Source: Xanthomonas sp. Leaf131 (GTDB lineage Bacteria > Pseudomonadota > Gammaproteobacteria > Xanthomonadales > Xanthomonadaceae). From it: a DNA stretch of 64,000 bases. A model generated the notes under the pieces. It had not been told where the DNA came from. It did not search any database and was given only the letters and a program-made list of their open reading frames with translations. The position numbers and the translations under genes were made by a program. The DNA is taken from assembly GCF_001423495.1 (NCBI RefSeq), contig NZ_LMOG01000006.1:35081-99080 (forward strand), in the 5' to 3' direction. Below are positions 1 to 8,586 of this stretch, one piece after another (the first letter of the stretch is position 1; every line of letters begins with the position of its first letter).

Positions 1-90
1 GAAGCCGACTTCCTAGACGGCGCGCGGATCGATCCCGCCGTGATTTCCGCGCGCGCCAAGCAGAGCTTGGGCATCAGAGAGAATGAGTAG
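1..90 (+). CDS. C-terminal tail of an unidentified protein (partial)
   Basis: A frame open from the window edge ends at TAG 88-90 and gives 29 residues (ending SLGIRENE). The composition is compatible with a protein C-terminus, but no family is recognised. It lies directly against an orphan YadA-type anchor in a different frame. It may be the end of a neighbouring gene or an out-of-frame part of a broken adhesin gene. Confidence is low because the start is outside the window. Confidence 0.3.
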   Translation, partial: EADFLDGARIDPAVISARAKQSLGIRENE

Positions 91-269
91 GGGGCCGGAG
101 TAATGGGGCACAGAACCGCGTCGGTGCCGGCGTCGGTTTCCAGAACGGCGAATCGGCATTGTCGGTGGGGTATCAGCGTGCGATCAGCCCGCGCGCCACG
201 TTGACGGTGGGCGGCGCACTCAGTGGCGACGACAGCTCGATCGGCGTCGGTGCCGGCTTCGGCTGGTAA
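87..269 (+). pseudogene. YadA-like trimeric autotransporter adhesin, orphaned 3' end
   Basis: Reading from about 114 to TAA 267-269, the frame encodes a glycine-rich alternating beta segment with the motifs VGAGVGFQNGESAL, SVGYQRAIS and a final VGAGFGW. This is the signature of the last strands of a YadA anchor, ending in the aromatic residue expected of an outer-membrane barrel. The same frame is closed upstream by TGA 84-86 and has no plausible start, so only about 50 residues survive as an open frame. XadA/XadB-type adhesins are known near xps loci in xanthomonads (family knowledge). Either the adhesin is truncated or frameshifted here, or this is a decayed duplicate. Confidence 0.55.
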
Positions 270-496
270 CGCGCTGCTGCATGAAACGCAGCGGCGCCGA
301 GTTGCGCCGCTGCGGTAGAGCAAGGCCTGAGGGGGCGGGTAAGGACCGTGGCTGGGCCGGCCAACGGATTCGCATGGAGTGATGGCCGTACCAGGAGTGG
401 CTGACGAACGCAGCGTGCCGTCCGCGGTTGCGCAGCAGTTTCGAGGGTCGTTCCAAGCCTGACTTGACTGACGAAACACACGAAGAGGACTTCACC

Positions 497-2380
497 GTGA
501 TCGACAAGAATTTCCGTTTCAACCCGCTGACCGGCGCCATCCTGATGATGGCGCTCGGTGCATCGGGCACCCTCGCTGCCGCCCCGCAACTGCTGGTCAA
601 GGAACCGACCCAGGCAGCAGCGGCCGGCGACGCATTCAGTAGCCGCCTGATCGTGCGCTACAAGGACAACACCGCCGCTGCGACCGATCGCGCCAGCAAG
701 CTCGGCGCCGTGCAGGCCGCTGTCGGCCGCGTTGGCGCCAGCAGTGGTGCGCGCGCCAGCGCCGCCGCCGCCAAGGCGACGTATGTGCGCAAGCTCGGCA
801 TCGGTTCGGACCTGATCAAGCTGTCCAGCACGCTGACTGCCGCACAGGTGGACAAGGTGGTGGTCGAGCTCAAGAACGATCCTTCGGTCACCGACGTGCA
901 GATCGATCGCATGCTGCGCCCGGTCGAGATCAAGAAGAGTGTTGCCGCGACCGACGTGAGCCTGCAGCTGGTTCCCAACGACCCGCTGTATGCGCAGTAC
1001 CAGTGGCACCTGAGCAACCCCAACGGCGGCATCAACGCGCCGGCCGCATGGGACCTCTCTCAGGGTGCCGGCGTGGTGGTGGCGGTGCTGGATACGGGCA
1101 TCCTGCCGGGCCATCCGGATTTTGCCGGCAACCTGCTGCAGGGCTACGACTTCATCACCGATGCCGAAGTCTCGCGTCGCCCGACCGACGCCCGCGTGCC
1201 TGGCGCGCTGGATTACGGCGACTGGGAAGAGGCCGATAACGTCTGCTACGACGGCTCGGTGGCGCAGGAAAGTTCCTGGCACGGCACCCATGTCTCGGGC
1301 ACCGTGGCCGAGGCGACCAATAACGGCGTAGGCATGGCGGGCGTGGCACCGAAGGCGACCATCCTGCCGGTGCGCGTGCTCGGCCGTTGCGGCGGCTACA
1401 CCTCCGACATCGCCGATGCGATCGTGTGGGCCTCCGGCGGCAGTGTCGATGGCGTGCCCGCCAACACCAACCCGGCCGAAGTCATCAACATGAGCCTGGG
1501 CGGCGGCGAACCCTGCGATCCGGCTACCCAGGTAGCGATCAACGGCGCAGTCTCGCGCGGCACCACCGTGGTGGTGGCGGCCGGCAACAGCGGCGAAGAT
1601 GCGGCCAATCACTCGCCGGCCAGCTGCAACAACACGATCACCGTGGGGGCCACCCGCATCACCGGCGGCATCACCTATTACTCCAACTACGGCAGCAAGG
1701 TCGACCTGTCGGGTCCGGGCGGCGGTGGCAGCGTGGACGGCAATCCGGGCGGCTACATCTGGCAGGCCGGCTACACCGGTGCGACCACGCCGACCTCGGG
1801 CACCTATACCTATATGGGCCTAGGTGGCACCTCGATGGCATCCCCGCACGTGGCCGGCGTCGTGGCGCTGGTGCAGAGCGCGTCGATCGGTCTGGGCGAT
1901 GGCCCGCTGACCCCGGCCGCCGTTGAAACCCTGCTCAAGCAGACCAGCCGTCGCTTCCCGGTGACCCCACCGGCCAGCACCCCGATCGGCAGCGGCATCG
2001 TCGATGCCAAGGCCGCGCTGGAAGCAGTGCTGGTGGAGCCGTGCGACCCGGCCACCGAGAACTGCGCACCGACCGCCATCGCACTGACCAACAAGGCGCC
2101 GTTGGCTCGGCTGAGCGGCGCTGCCGGCAGCTCCACGCTGTACAGCTTCGAGGCCAAGGCCGGCGCCGTGCTCAGCTTCATGACCTACGGCGGCACCGGC
2201 GATGTATCGGTGTATGTGAGCTTCGAAGCCGAACCCACCGCCAGCTCCTACGATGCCAAGTCGACCCGCCCGGGCAACAGCGAAACCGTGCGTTTCACTG
2301 CACCCAAGGCAGGCACCTACTACATCAAGCTGGTCGGTGCGAAGGACTACGCGAAGCTGACGCTCGTTGCACGACAATAA
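497..2380 (+). CDS. secreted subtilisin-family (S8) serine protease with C-terminal PPC domain
   Basis: Secreted endopeptidase of 627 aa. GTG 497 is chosen because GAAGAGGA at 482-489 is a good ribosome site and the product then begins with a Sec-type signal peptide (hydrophobic stretch ending ASGTLAAA). A propeptide of about 100 residues follows. The S8 triad is visible: Asp199 in VLDTG, His262 in HGTHVSG and Ser446 in GGTSMASPHVAG. The last 90 or so residues form a bacterial pre-peptidase C-terminal (PPC) beta domain. A strong terminator follows, so it is a single-gene unit next to the xps operon. Inference: it is a natural substrate of the type II system encoded downstream. Confidence 0.92.
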   Translation: MIDKNFRFNPLTGAILMMALGASGTLAAAPQLLVKEPTQAAAAGDAFSSRLIVRYKDNTAAATDRASKLGAVQAAVGRVGASSGARASAAAAKATYVRKLGIGSDLIKLSSTLTAAQVDKVVVELKNDPSVTDVQIDRMLRPVEIKKSVAATDVSLQLVPNDPLYAQYQWHLSNPNGGINAPAAWDLSQGAGVVVAVLDTGILPGHPDFAGNLLQGYDFITDAEVSRRPTDARVPGALDYGDWEEADNVCYDGSVAQESSWHGTHVSGTVAEATNNGVGMAGVAPKATILPVRVLGRCGGYTSDIADAIVWASGGSVDGVPANTNPAEVINMSLGGGEPCDPATQVAINGAVSRGTTVVVAAGNSGEDAANHSPASCNNTITVGATRITGGITYYSNYGSKVDLSGPGGGGSVDGNPGGYIWQAGYTGATTPTSGTYTYMGLGGTSMASPHVAGVVALVQSASIGLGDGPLTPAAVETLLKQTSRRFPVTPPASTPIGSGIVDAKAALEAVLVEPCDPATENCAPTAIALTNKAPLARLSGAAGSSTLYSFEAKAGAVLSFMTYGGTGDVSVYVSFEAEPTASSYDAKSTRPGNSETVRFTAPKAGTYYIKLVGAKDYAKLTLVARQ

Positions 2381-2400
2381 GCATTGAAATAGTGTGACCG

Positions 2401-2434
2401 ATGCCCCCGGCCAATCACCGGGGGCATTGTTTTT
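2401..2434 (+). terminator. rho-independent terminator after the protease gene
   Basis: Perfect 10-bp stem ATGCCCCCGG (2401-2410) / CCGGGGGCAT (2418-2427) with a 7-nt loop, followed by TGTTTTT. It separates the protease transcript from the xps operon. Confidence 0.9.
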
Positions 2435-2509
2435 CAGGGCGATTCAGATGCGTGCGGTTGATCGTCGCGGCAAACTGCTACAGTCGGCGCCGAACCAGTG
2501 GAGACGAGT

Positions 2510-4237
2510 GTGAACGCGGTTGCCGTCGATCCAATTGAGCATCGAAGTGCGGAGACGCGCATCGTCGAAGCATTGCTTGAACGCCGTCGTCTGAAAGACA
2601 CCGATCTGCTGCGCGCGCGCCAGTTGCAGACCGAGTCCGGCATGGGCCTGCTAGCCTTGCTGGGCCGTCTGGGCCTGGTGTCCGAACGCGATCACGCAGA
2701 GACCTGCGCCGACGTGCTCGGCCTGCCGTTGGTGGACGCACGCCAACTCGGCGATACCCCGCCGGAAATGCTGCCCGAAGTGCAGGGTTTATCGCTGCGC
2801 TTTCTCAAACAATTTCATCTGTGCCCGGTCGGCGAACGCGATGGCCGGCTGGAGTTGTGGATCGCCGATCCGTACGACGATTACGCCATCGATGCGGTAC
2901 GTCTTGCGACCGGATGCCCGCTGTTTCTGCAGGTCGGTCTGCGCTCTGAAATCGACGACCTGATCGAGCGCTGGTACGGCCAGGGCCGCAGCGCAATGGG
3001 CACCATCGTGGAAACCGCCGACGGCGATGCCAACAGCAGCGACGATATCGAAGCGCTGCGCGATCTGGCCTCCGAAGCGCCGGTGATCCGGCTGGTGAAT
3101 CTGGTGATCCAGCACGCAGTGGAACTGCGCGCCTCGGACATCCATATCGAACCGTTCGAAAGCCGGCTCAAGGTGCGTTATCGCGTCGACGGTGTGCTGG
3201 TGGAAGGCGAAAGCCCGCCGGCCAAACTCACCGCCGCGGTGATCAGCCGCATCAAGATCATGGCCAAGCTCAACATCGCCGAACGCCGGCTGCCGCAAGA
3301 CGGCCGCATCATGTTGCGCGTACAGGGCAAGGAGCTGGATCTGCGCGTCAGCACCGTGCCCACCGCGCATGGCGAGAGCGTGGTGATGCGTCTGCTCGAC
3401 CGCGAAACGGTGGTGTTCGACTTCTACAAGCTCGGCTTCACCGAAGATTTTCTGCCGCAGTTCCGCAAGGTGCTCGAGCAACCGCACGGCATCATGCTGG
3501 TGACCGGCCCTACCGGGTCGGGCAAGACCACCACGCTGTACACCGCGTTGAGCCAGCTCAACACCTCCGACGTGAAGATCATCACCGTCGAAGACCCGGT
3601 GGAATACCAGATCGAAGGCATCAACCAGATCCAGGCCAAGCCGCAGATCGGGCTGGATTTTGCCAATGCGCTGCGCAGCATCGTGCGTCAGGATCCGGAC
3701 ATCATCATGATCGGCGAAATGCGCGATCTGGAAACCGCACGCATCGCCATCCAGTCTGCGCTCACCGGCCATCTGGTGTTGTCCACGCTGCACACCAACA
3801 ACGCGGCCGGCGGCATCACCCGCCTGCTCGACATGGGCGTGGAAGACTACCTGCTCACCTCCACCATCAACGGCATCCTGGCGCAGCGCCTGGTGCGCAA
3901 ACTCGATCTGCCCAACGCCGAGCGCTACCTGGCATCGCCGGAGGAAATCGAGCGCTTCAATCTGCGCCGCCTGCAGCCGGAGGGCGAGATCTATCTGTAT
4001 CGCCCGCGTGCCTCGGCCGCTGCGCCGACCGGTTATCTCGGCCGCACCACCATCGTCGAATTCCTGGTGATGAACGACGAGTTGCGGCGTGCGGTGATGC
4101 GTCGTGCCGGCATGGGCGAGATCGAACAACTGGCCCGCAAGGCCGGCATGCGCACCATGTACGAAGACGGCCTGTCCAAGGCCTTGCGCGGCGAAACCAC
4201 CATCGAAGAAGTGCTGCGCGTTACGGAGGATGCGTGA
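2510..4237 (+). CDS. xpsE: type II secretion ATPase XpsE (GspE family)
   Basis: Cytoplasmic hexameric ATPase that drives pseudopilus assembly; 575 aa. GTG 2510 is preferred over GTG 2498 because GGAG 2500-2503 is spaced 6 nt from it. The N-terminal domain (about residues 15-140) is of the MshEN/T2SSE_N type and contacts XpsL. The Walker A motif GPTGSGKT lies near residues 333-340, followed by Asp-box, Walker B and His-box signatures. The C-terminal region between about residues 460 and 510 lacks the CxxC...CxxC zinc-binding insert usual in GspE proteins; no cysteines are seen there. First gene of the E-F-G-H-I-J-K-L-M-N-D operon. Confidence 0.96.
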   Translation: MNAVAVDPIEHRSAETRIVEALLERRRLKDTDLLRARQLQTESGMGLLALLGRLGLVSERDHAETCADVLGLPLVDARQLGDTPPEMLPEVQGLSLRFLKQFHLCPVGERDGRLELWIADPYDDYAIDAVRLATGCPLFLQVGLRSEIDDLIERWYGQGRSAMGTIVETADGDANSSDDIEALRDLASEAPVIRLVNLVIQHAVELRASDIHIEPFESRLKVRYRVDGVLVEGESPPAKLTAAVISRIKIMAKLNIAERRLPQDGRIMLRVQGKELDLRVSTVPTAHGESVVMRLLDRETVVFDFYKLGFTEDFLPQFRKVLEQPHGIMLVTGPTGSGKTTTLYTALSQLNTSDVKIITVEDPVEYQIEGINQIQAKPQIGLDFANALRSIVRQDPDIIMIGEMRDLETARIAIQSALTGHLVLSTLHTNNAAGGITRLLDMGVEDYLLTSTINGILAQRLVRKLDLPNAERYLASPEEIERFNLRRLQPEGEIYLYRPRASAAAPTGYLGRTTIVEFLVMNDELRRAVMRRAGMGEIEQLARKAGMRTMYEDGLSKALRGETTIEEVLRVTEDA

Positions 4238-4352
4238 GAGTCAATGGAGCAACAGTGAGCATCGGATGCTCAGGATCGGCAGATAACCAGAACAGCGTGC
4301 TGGCAATGCGGTGTGCGCGCCCAATCGCGCCAACACAACGCACCATCGTGCT

Positions 4353-4392
4353 TTTCCCGATTCCCGATTCCCGACTCCCCATTCCCAGCCCC
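4353..4392 (+). repeat. C-rich ATTCCCGA-type repeat arm in front of xpsF
   Basis: Tandem units of the form TTCCCGATTCCCGACTCCC end 8 nt before the xpsF start codon. The same units occur before nrdR, thiL, kdpD and the hydrolase gene at 55241. The 163-nt xpsE-xpsF gap holds only this arm; no matching G-rich arm is seen upstream. Confidence 0.75.
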
Positions 4393-4400
4393 AACACCTG

Positions 4401-5618
4401 ATGCCCCTGTACCGCTACAAAGCGCTCGACGCGCACGGCGAAATGCTCGATGGCCAGATGGAAGCGGCCAGCGACGCCGACGTTGCGCTGCGTCTGCAGG
4501 AGCAGGGCCATCTGCCGGTGGAAACGCGTCTGGCCACCGGCGAAAACGACTCGCCGTCGCTGCGCATGCTGTTGCGCAAGAAGCCCTTCGACAACGCCGC
4601 ACTGGTGCAGTTCACCCAACAGCTGTCCACGCTGATCGGTGCCGGCCAGCCGCTGGACCGTGCGCTGTCGATCCTGATGGATCTGCCCGAAGACGAAAAA
4701 AGCCGGCGCGTGATCGGCGACGTGCGCGACACCGTGCGTGGCGGCGCGCCGCTGTCCTCGGCACTGGAACGCCAGCATGGGCTGTTTTCCAAGCTGTACA
4801 TCAACATGGTGCGCGCCGGCGAAGCCGGCGGCAGCATGCAGGACACCCTGCAACGCCTGGCCGATTATCTGGAGCGCAGCCGCGCACTCCGGGGCAAGGT
4901 GATCAATGCGCTGATCTACCCGGCGATTCTGCTGGCGGTGGTCGGCTGTGCATTGTTGTTCCTGCTCGGCTACGTGGTGCCGCAGTTTGCGCAGATGTAC
5001 GAAAGCCTGGATGTGGCCTTGCCGTGGTTCACCCAGGCCGTGTTGAGCGTGGGCTTGCTGGTGCGCGACTGGTGGGTGGTATTGATCGTGGTGCCGGGCG
5101 TGCTCGGGCTGTGGCTGGATCGCAAGCGGCGCAATGCGGCGTTTCGTGCCGCGCTGGACGAATGGTTGCTGCGGCAGAAAGTCGTCGGCAGTTTGATTGC
5201 ACGTCTGGAAACCGCACGGTTGACGCGTACCTTGGGCACCTTGTTGCGTAATGGCGTGCCGCTGCTTGCGGCGATCGGTATCGCGCGCAATGTGATGTCG
5301 AATCTGGCGCTGGTCGAAGATGTCGATGCCGCTGCCGACGACGTCAAGAACGGCCATGGCCTGGCGATGTCGTTGGCACGCGGCAAGCGCTTCCCACGGC
5401 TGGCCTTGCAGATGATCCAGGTGGGCGAAGAATCGGGCGCGCTGGACACCATGCTGCTCAAGACCGCCGACACCTTCGAGCTGGAAACCGCGCAAGCCAT
5501 CGACCGCGCGCTGGCCGCACTGGTGCCGCTGATCACGCTGGTGTTGGCCTCGGTGGTGGGGCTTGTCATCATTTCGGTGCTGGTACCGCTGTATGACCTG
5601 ACCAATGCCATCGGATAA
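4401..5618 (+). CDS. xpsF: type II secretion inner-membrane platform protein XpsF
   Basis: Polytopic GspF-family protein (405 aa) forming the core of the inner-membrane platform, where it couples the XpsE ATPase to pseudopilin addition. It shows the duplicated GspF domain, each copy with FTQQLSTLI-like or TRTLGTLL-like helices, and three hydrophobic segments near residues 170-190, 215-240 and 370-395. ATG 4401 opens MPLYRYKALDA, the typical GspF N-terminus. No Shine-Dalgarno sequence is visible because the C-rich repeat runs almost to the start codon. Confidence 0.95.
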   Translation: MPLYRYKALDAHGEMLDGQMEAASDADVALRLQEQGHLPVETRLATGENDSPSLRMLLRKKPFDNAALVQFTQQLSTLIGAGQPLDRALSILMDLPEDEKSRRVIGDVRDTVRGGAPLSSALERQHGLFSKLYINMVRAGEAGGSMQDTLQRLADYLERSRALRGKVINALIYPAILLAVVGCALLFLLGYVVPQFAQMYESLDVALPWFTQAVLSVGLLVRDWWVVLIVVPGVLGLWLDRKRRNAAFRAALDEWLLRQKVVGSLIARLETARLTRTLGTLLRNGVPLLAAIGIARNVMSNLALVEDVDAAADDVKNGHGLAMSLARGKRFPRLALQMIQVGEESGALDTMLLKTADTFELETAQAIDRALAALVPLITLVLASVVGLVIISVLVPLYDLTNAIG

Positions 5619-5741
5619 CGTGGCGGCGGATTCACAACAACTTTCCGGTGACCGCACGACACCCATGCGGGAACCATTGCAGTGCCCGCCGTGTCATCTT
5701 CTGGCGGCAGCATCTTTCATCGACGTGCAAGGAAATCGTTC

Positions 5742-6173
5742 ATGATCAAGCGCTCCATCACCCGTAGTCCATCGCGTGCCGGCCAGGCCGGCATGAGCTT
5801 GCTGGAAATCATCATCGTCATCGTGCTGATCGGTGCGGTGCTCACCTTGGTGGGTAGCCGTGTGCTGGGTGGTGCCGATCGCGGCAAGGCCAATCTGGCC
5901 AAGTCGCAGATCCAGACCCTGGCCGGCAAGATCGAGAATTTTCAGCTCGACACCGGCAAGCTGCCGAGCAAGCTCGATGAGCTGGTCACCCAGCCGGGCG
6001 GCAGCAGCGGTTGGCTCGGGCCATACGCCAAGCCGGTCGAACTCAACGACCCATGGGGCCACACCATCGAATACCGCGTGCCGGGCGATGGCCAGCCGTT
6101 CGATCTGATCAGCCTGGGCAAGGACGGCCGCCCCGGCGGCAGCAGCTACGACTCGGACATCAAGTACCAATAA
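5742..6173 (+). CDS. xpsG: major pseudopilin XpsG
   Basis: Major subunit of the type II pseudopilus (143 aa). ATG 5742 follows AAGGAAA at a suitable distance. The prepilin peptidase site is AG/MSLLE, giving a leader of about 17 residues, and is followed by a hydrophobic helix (EIIIVIVLIGAVLTLV). The C-terminal half has the GspG core including the LNDPWG and DLISLGKDG segments; the latter is the conserved Ca-binding loop region of the family. The processing peptidase (XpsO/PilD) is not in this window. Confidence 0.96.
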   Translation: MIKRSITRSPSRAGQAGMSLLEIIIVIVLIGAVLTLVGSRVLGGADRGKANLAKSQIQTLAGKIENFQLDTGKLPSKLDELVTQPGGSSGWLGPYAKPVELNDPWGHTIEYRVPGDGQPFDLISLGKDGRPGGSSYDSDIKYQ

Positions 6174-6183
6174 GTCCTCCGCC

Positions 6184-6693
6184 ATGCGCGTTGCGTGTCA
6201 GCCGTTGCGTCATCCGCATGGAGTGGTCGGTCCTGGTGGCATGCGCACGCGTGGCAGTTCGTTGCTGGAAATGTTGTTGGTCATCGCCTTGATCGCAATG
6301 GCCGGCGTGCTCGCCGCTGCCGCGCTCAATGGCGGGATCGACGGCATGCGTTTGCGCACCGCCGGCAAGGCGATCGCCTCGCAGCTGCGCTATACCCGCA
6401 CGCAGGCGATTGCCACCGGCACGCCGCAGCGCTTTCTGATCGACCCGCAGCAGCGCCGTTGGGAAGCACCCGGCGGCCATCACGGCGATCTGCCGGCTTC
6501 GCTGGAGGTGCGTTTTACCGGTGCGCGGCAGGTGCAGTCGCGGCAGGATCAGGGCGCCATCCAGTTCTTCCCCGATGGTGCCTCCACCGGCGGGCGCATC
6601 GACCTGCGCGTCAAGGACGCCACCTGGCGTGTGGACGTGGGCTGGATCACCGGCGAAGTGCGTTCCGGGCAATTGCGGACGCCGGCGCCATGA
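6184..6693 (+). CDS. xpsH: minor pseudopilin XpsH
   Basis: GspH-family minor pseudopilin, 169 aa from ATG 6184. The prepilin cleavage site is RG/SSLLE, preceded by a long leader of about 23 residues; ATG 6241 would give a short leader of only a few residues. It is followed by the hydrophobic helix MLLVIALIAMAGVLAAA and a beta-rich C-terminus. Its stop overlaps the xpsI start (ATGA at 6690-6693), indicating translational coupling in the pseudopilin block. Confidence 0.93.
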   Translation: MRVACQPLRHPHGVVGPGGMRTRGSSLLEMLLVIALIAMAGVLAAAALNGGIDGMRLRTAGKAIASQLRYTRTQAIATGTPQRFLIDPQQRRWEAPGGHHGDLPASLEVRFTGARQVQSRQDQGAIQFFPDGASTGGRIDLRVKDATWRVDVGWITGEVRSGQLRTPAP

Positions 6694-7106
6694 AGCGTCA
6701 GCGCGGTTACACGTTGATTGAGGTGATCGTCGCCTTCGCCTTGTTGGCATTGGCATTGAGCCTGTTGCTGGGATCGCTGTCCGGCGCCGCACGCCAGGTG
6801 CGCGCGGCCGACGACAGCACGCGCGCCACCTTGCATGCGCAATCCTTGCTGGCATCGCAAGGCATGGACAAACCGCTGGTGCCCGAGCAGCAGCAAGGTA
6901 GCTTCGAAGACGGGCACTTCCGCTGGTCGATGGACGTGCGCCCGTACGACGAGCCGCGGCGTAATCCGCAGGCGCCGGTGTCCCCCGGTGCGCATACCTT
7001 GTTGCAGCTGACCCTGGTGGTGCGCTGGGGTGAGCAGCCCAATCAGGTGTTGCAATGGCGCACTTTAAGGCTGGTTGCTGCGGCGCAGCCGGGCAGCGCG
7101 CCATGA
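6690..7106 (+). CDS. xpsI: minor pseudopilin XpsI
   Basis: GspI-family minor pseudopilin (138 aa), expected at the pseudopilus tip with XpsJ and XpsK. It begins MKRQRG/YTLIEVIVAFALL, the classical prepilin motif with Glu5 of the mature protein. The start overlaps the xpsH stop and the stop overlaps the xpsJ start (ATGA at 7103-7106). Confidence 0.93.
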   Translation: MKRQRGYTLIEVIVAFALLALALSLLLGSLSGAARQVRAADDSTRATLHAQSLLASQGMDKPLVPEQQQGSFEDGHFRWSMDVRPYDEPRRNPQAPVSPGAHTLLQLTLVVRWGEQPNQVLQWRTLRLVAAAQPGSAP

Positions 7107-7738
7107 GCCGTTCGCGCAACGCCGGTTTCACCCTGATCGAAGTGCTGCTGGCCACGATGTTGCTGGTCGGCGGGCTGGCGTTGGCGTTCGCTACCTTGCG
7201 CTCGGCCAGTGCGGTAAGTCAGCGCGGCGAAGCGATCGCCCAGCGCAGCGAGCGCGTGCGTGCGGTGGAAGAATTCCTGCGCCGGCGGCTATCGGCCGCC
7301 TTGCCGATCGCGATGGGCATCGACCCGCAAAGCCAGCAACCGATGTTGTTCATCGGCGAGCCGCAGCGCATGCGCTTTGCTGCCGATGTGCCGGATTATC
7401 TGGGCCGTGGCGGGCCGTATCTGCATGACCTGTCGGTGGCCGGCGATGGCGAGCAGCGCAATCTGTTGATCGCGTTGACCATGCTGCAATCGGGCAAGTC
7501 GATCGAGGAGGGCACCACGCTGCCGCCGGAAAAACTCGCCGAAGGCGTGCAACAGGTGCGCTTTCGCTATCGCGGCATGGATCCGCAGAGCGGCCGTTTG
7601 AGCGCGTGGTTGCCGCAATGGGAGTGGCACGACCGTCTGCCGCTGTTGGTGCGCATCGAGATCCGCAGTGGCGATGCCGCGTGGCCGCCGTTGGTGGTGG
7701 CGTTGCCGCAATCCAGCAACCCGGGAGCGGGGCAATGA
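7103..7738 (+). CDS. xpsJ: minor pseudopilin XpsJ
   Basis: GspJ-family pseudopilin (211 aa) that joins XpsI and XpsK in the tip complex. The leader MSRSRNAG is cleaved before [16 protein letters not shown]; the rest is a soluble beta-rich domain. It is coupled to its neighbours by ATGA overlaps at both ends. Confidence 0.93.
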   Translation: MSRSRNAGFTLIEVLLATMLLVGGLALAFATLRSASAVSQRGEAIAQRSERVRAVEEFLRRRLSAALPIAMGIDPQSQQPMLFIGEPQRMRFAADVPDYLGRGGPYLHDLSVAGDGEQRNLLIALTMLQSGKSIEEGTTLPPEKLAEGVQQVRFRYRGMDPQSGRLSAWLPQWEWHDRLPLLVRIEIRSGDAAWPPLVVALPQSSNPGAGQ

Positions 7739-8586
7739 GCCGCATGCGCGGTGCAGCGCTGGTGTTGGTGTTGTGGCTGATTGCGCTGCTCACTGCGATG
7801 ATCGGCGCATTCGCGCTGACCGCGCGGGTGGAAGCATTGCAGGGCAGCATGCTGCGCCATGGCGCGCAGGCGCAGGAATACGCGCGTTCTGGCCTGGAAT
7901 ACGCATTGTCTCGCTTGCAAAGCACCGATACGCAGGCACGCTGGCGCGCAGACGGCCGACGCTATCGTTGGCAGATGGACGATGCCACCGTGGAGATTCG
8001 CATTACAGACGAGAGTGGCAAGGTGGACTTGAACATGGCCGAGCCTGCGTTGCTGGCGGGATTGGTGCGCGCAGTCGGTGGCGAGCAGGGCCGCGATGCG
8101 CGCATTGCCGGCGCCATCGTCGATTGGCGCGATGGCGACTCGTTGAGCCAGCCGGGTGGCGGCGCAGAAGACCGCGATTACGCCGATGCCGGGCTGCCGT
8201 ATGGCGCCAAAGATGGTCCGTTCGAAACCCTGGGCGAGCTGCGGCTGGTACTGGGCATGGATGGCGAGTTGTATCGCAAGCTGCTGCCTAACCTCACGCT
8301 GTACAGCGGCCGTTCGCGGCCTGAAGCGCGTTTTGCGCCCGGCCCGGTGTTGACTGCAATGGGCCTGGATGCGCGGCAACTGCTGGCGCAGCGTGATGCG
8401 CCGCCGGGTTTGCCGGGCAGCGAGGCGACGCTCGGTGGCTCGGACACTTATAGTATCGAGAGCCGGGCGCGACTGAGTCAGGGACGCGAGGCCGTATTGC
8501 GGGCGGTCGTCTCCACCAGTGCGTCCGCATTACCTGGGTCGGCCTATACCGTGTTGCGTTGGGAAGAGGGAGCAGCAGTGCAATGA
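7735..8586 (+). CDS. xpsK: pseudopilus tip protein XpsK
   Basis: GspK-family minor pseudopilin (283 aa), the large protein capping the pseudopilus. The N-terminal segment [19 protein letters not shown] has a prepilin-like cleavage site after Gly6. As in other GspK proteins, the mature protein lacks the Glu5 found in the other pseudopilins (sequence AALVLVLW). The body contains the helical insertion (IVDWRDGD ... [11 protein letters not shown]) typical of the family. Overlaps of 4 nt occur on both sides. Confidence 0.93.
   Translation: MSRMRGAALVLVLWLIALLTAMIGAFALTARVEALQGSMLRHGAQAQEYARSGLEYALSRLQSTDTQARWRADGRRYRWQMDDATVEIRITDESGKVDLNMAEPALLAGLVRAVGGEQGRDARIAGAIVDWRDGDSLSQPGGGAEDRDYADAGLPYGAKDGPFETLGELRLVLGMDGELYRKLLPNLTLYSGRSRPEARFAPGPVLTAMGLDARQLLAQRDAPPGLPGSEATLGGSDTYSIESRARLSQGREAVLRAVVSTSASALPGSAYTVLRWEEGAAVQ

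Noticed and set aside
173-1612. 479-codon antisense frame opposite the subtilisin gene
   Set aside because: The sense strand has the full catalytic triad and signal peptide; the antisense product is Ala/Gly/His-rich without features.
4221-5666. Long antisense frame opposite xpsF
   Set aside because: Composition typical of GC-rich shadow frames; no start signal or domain.
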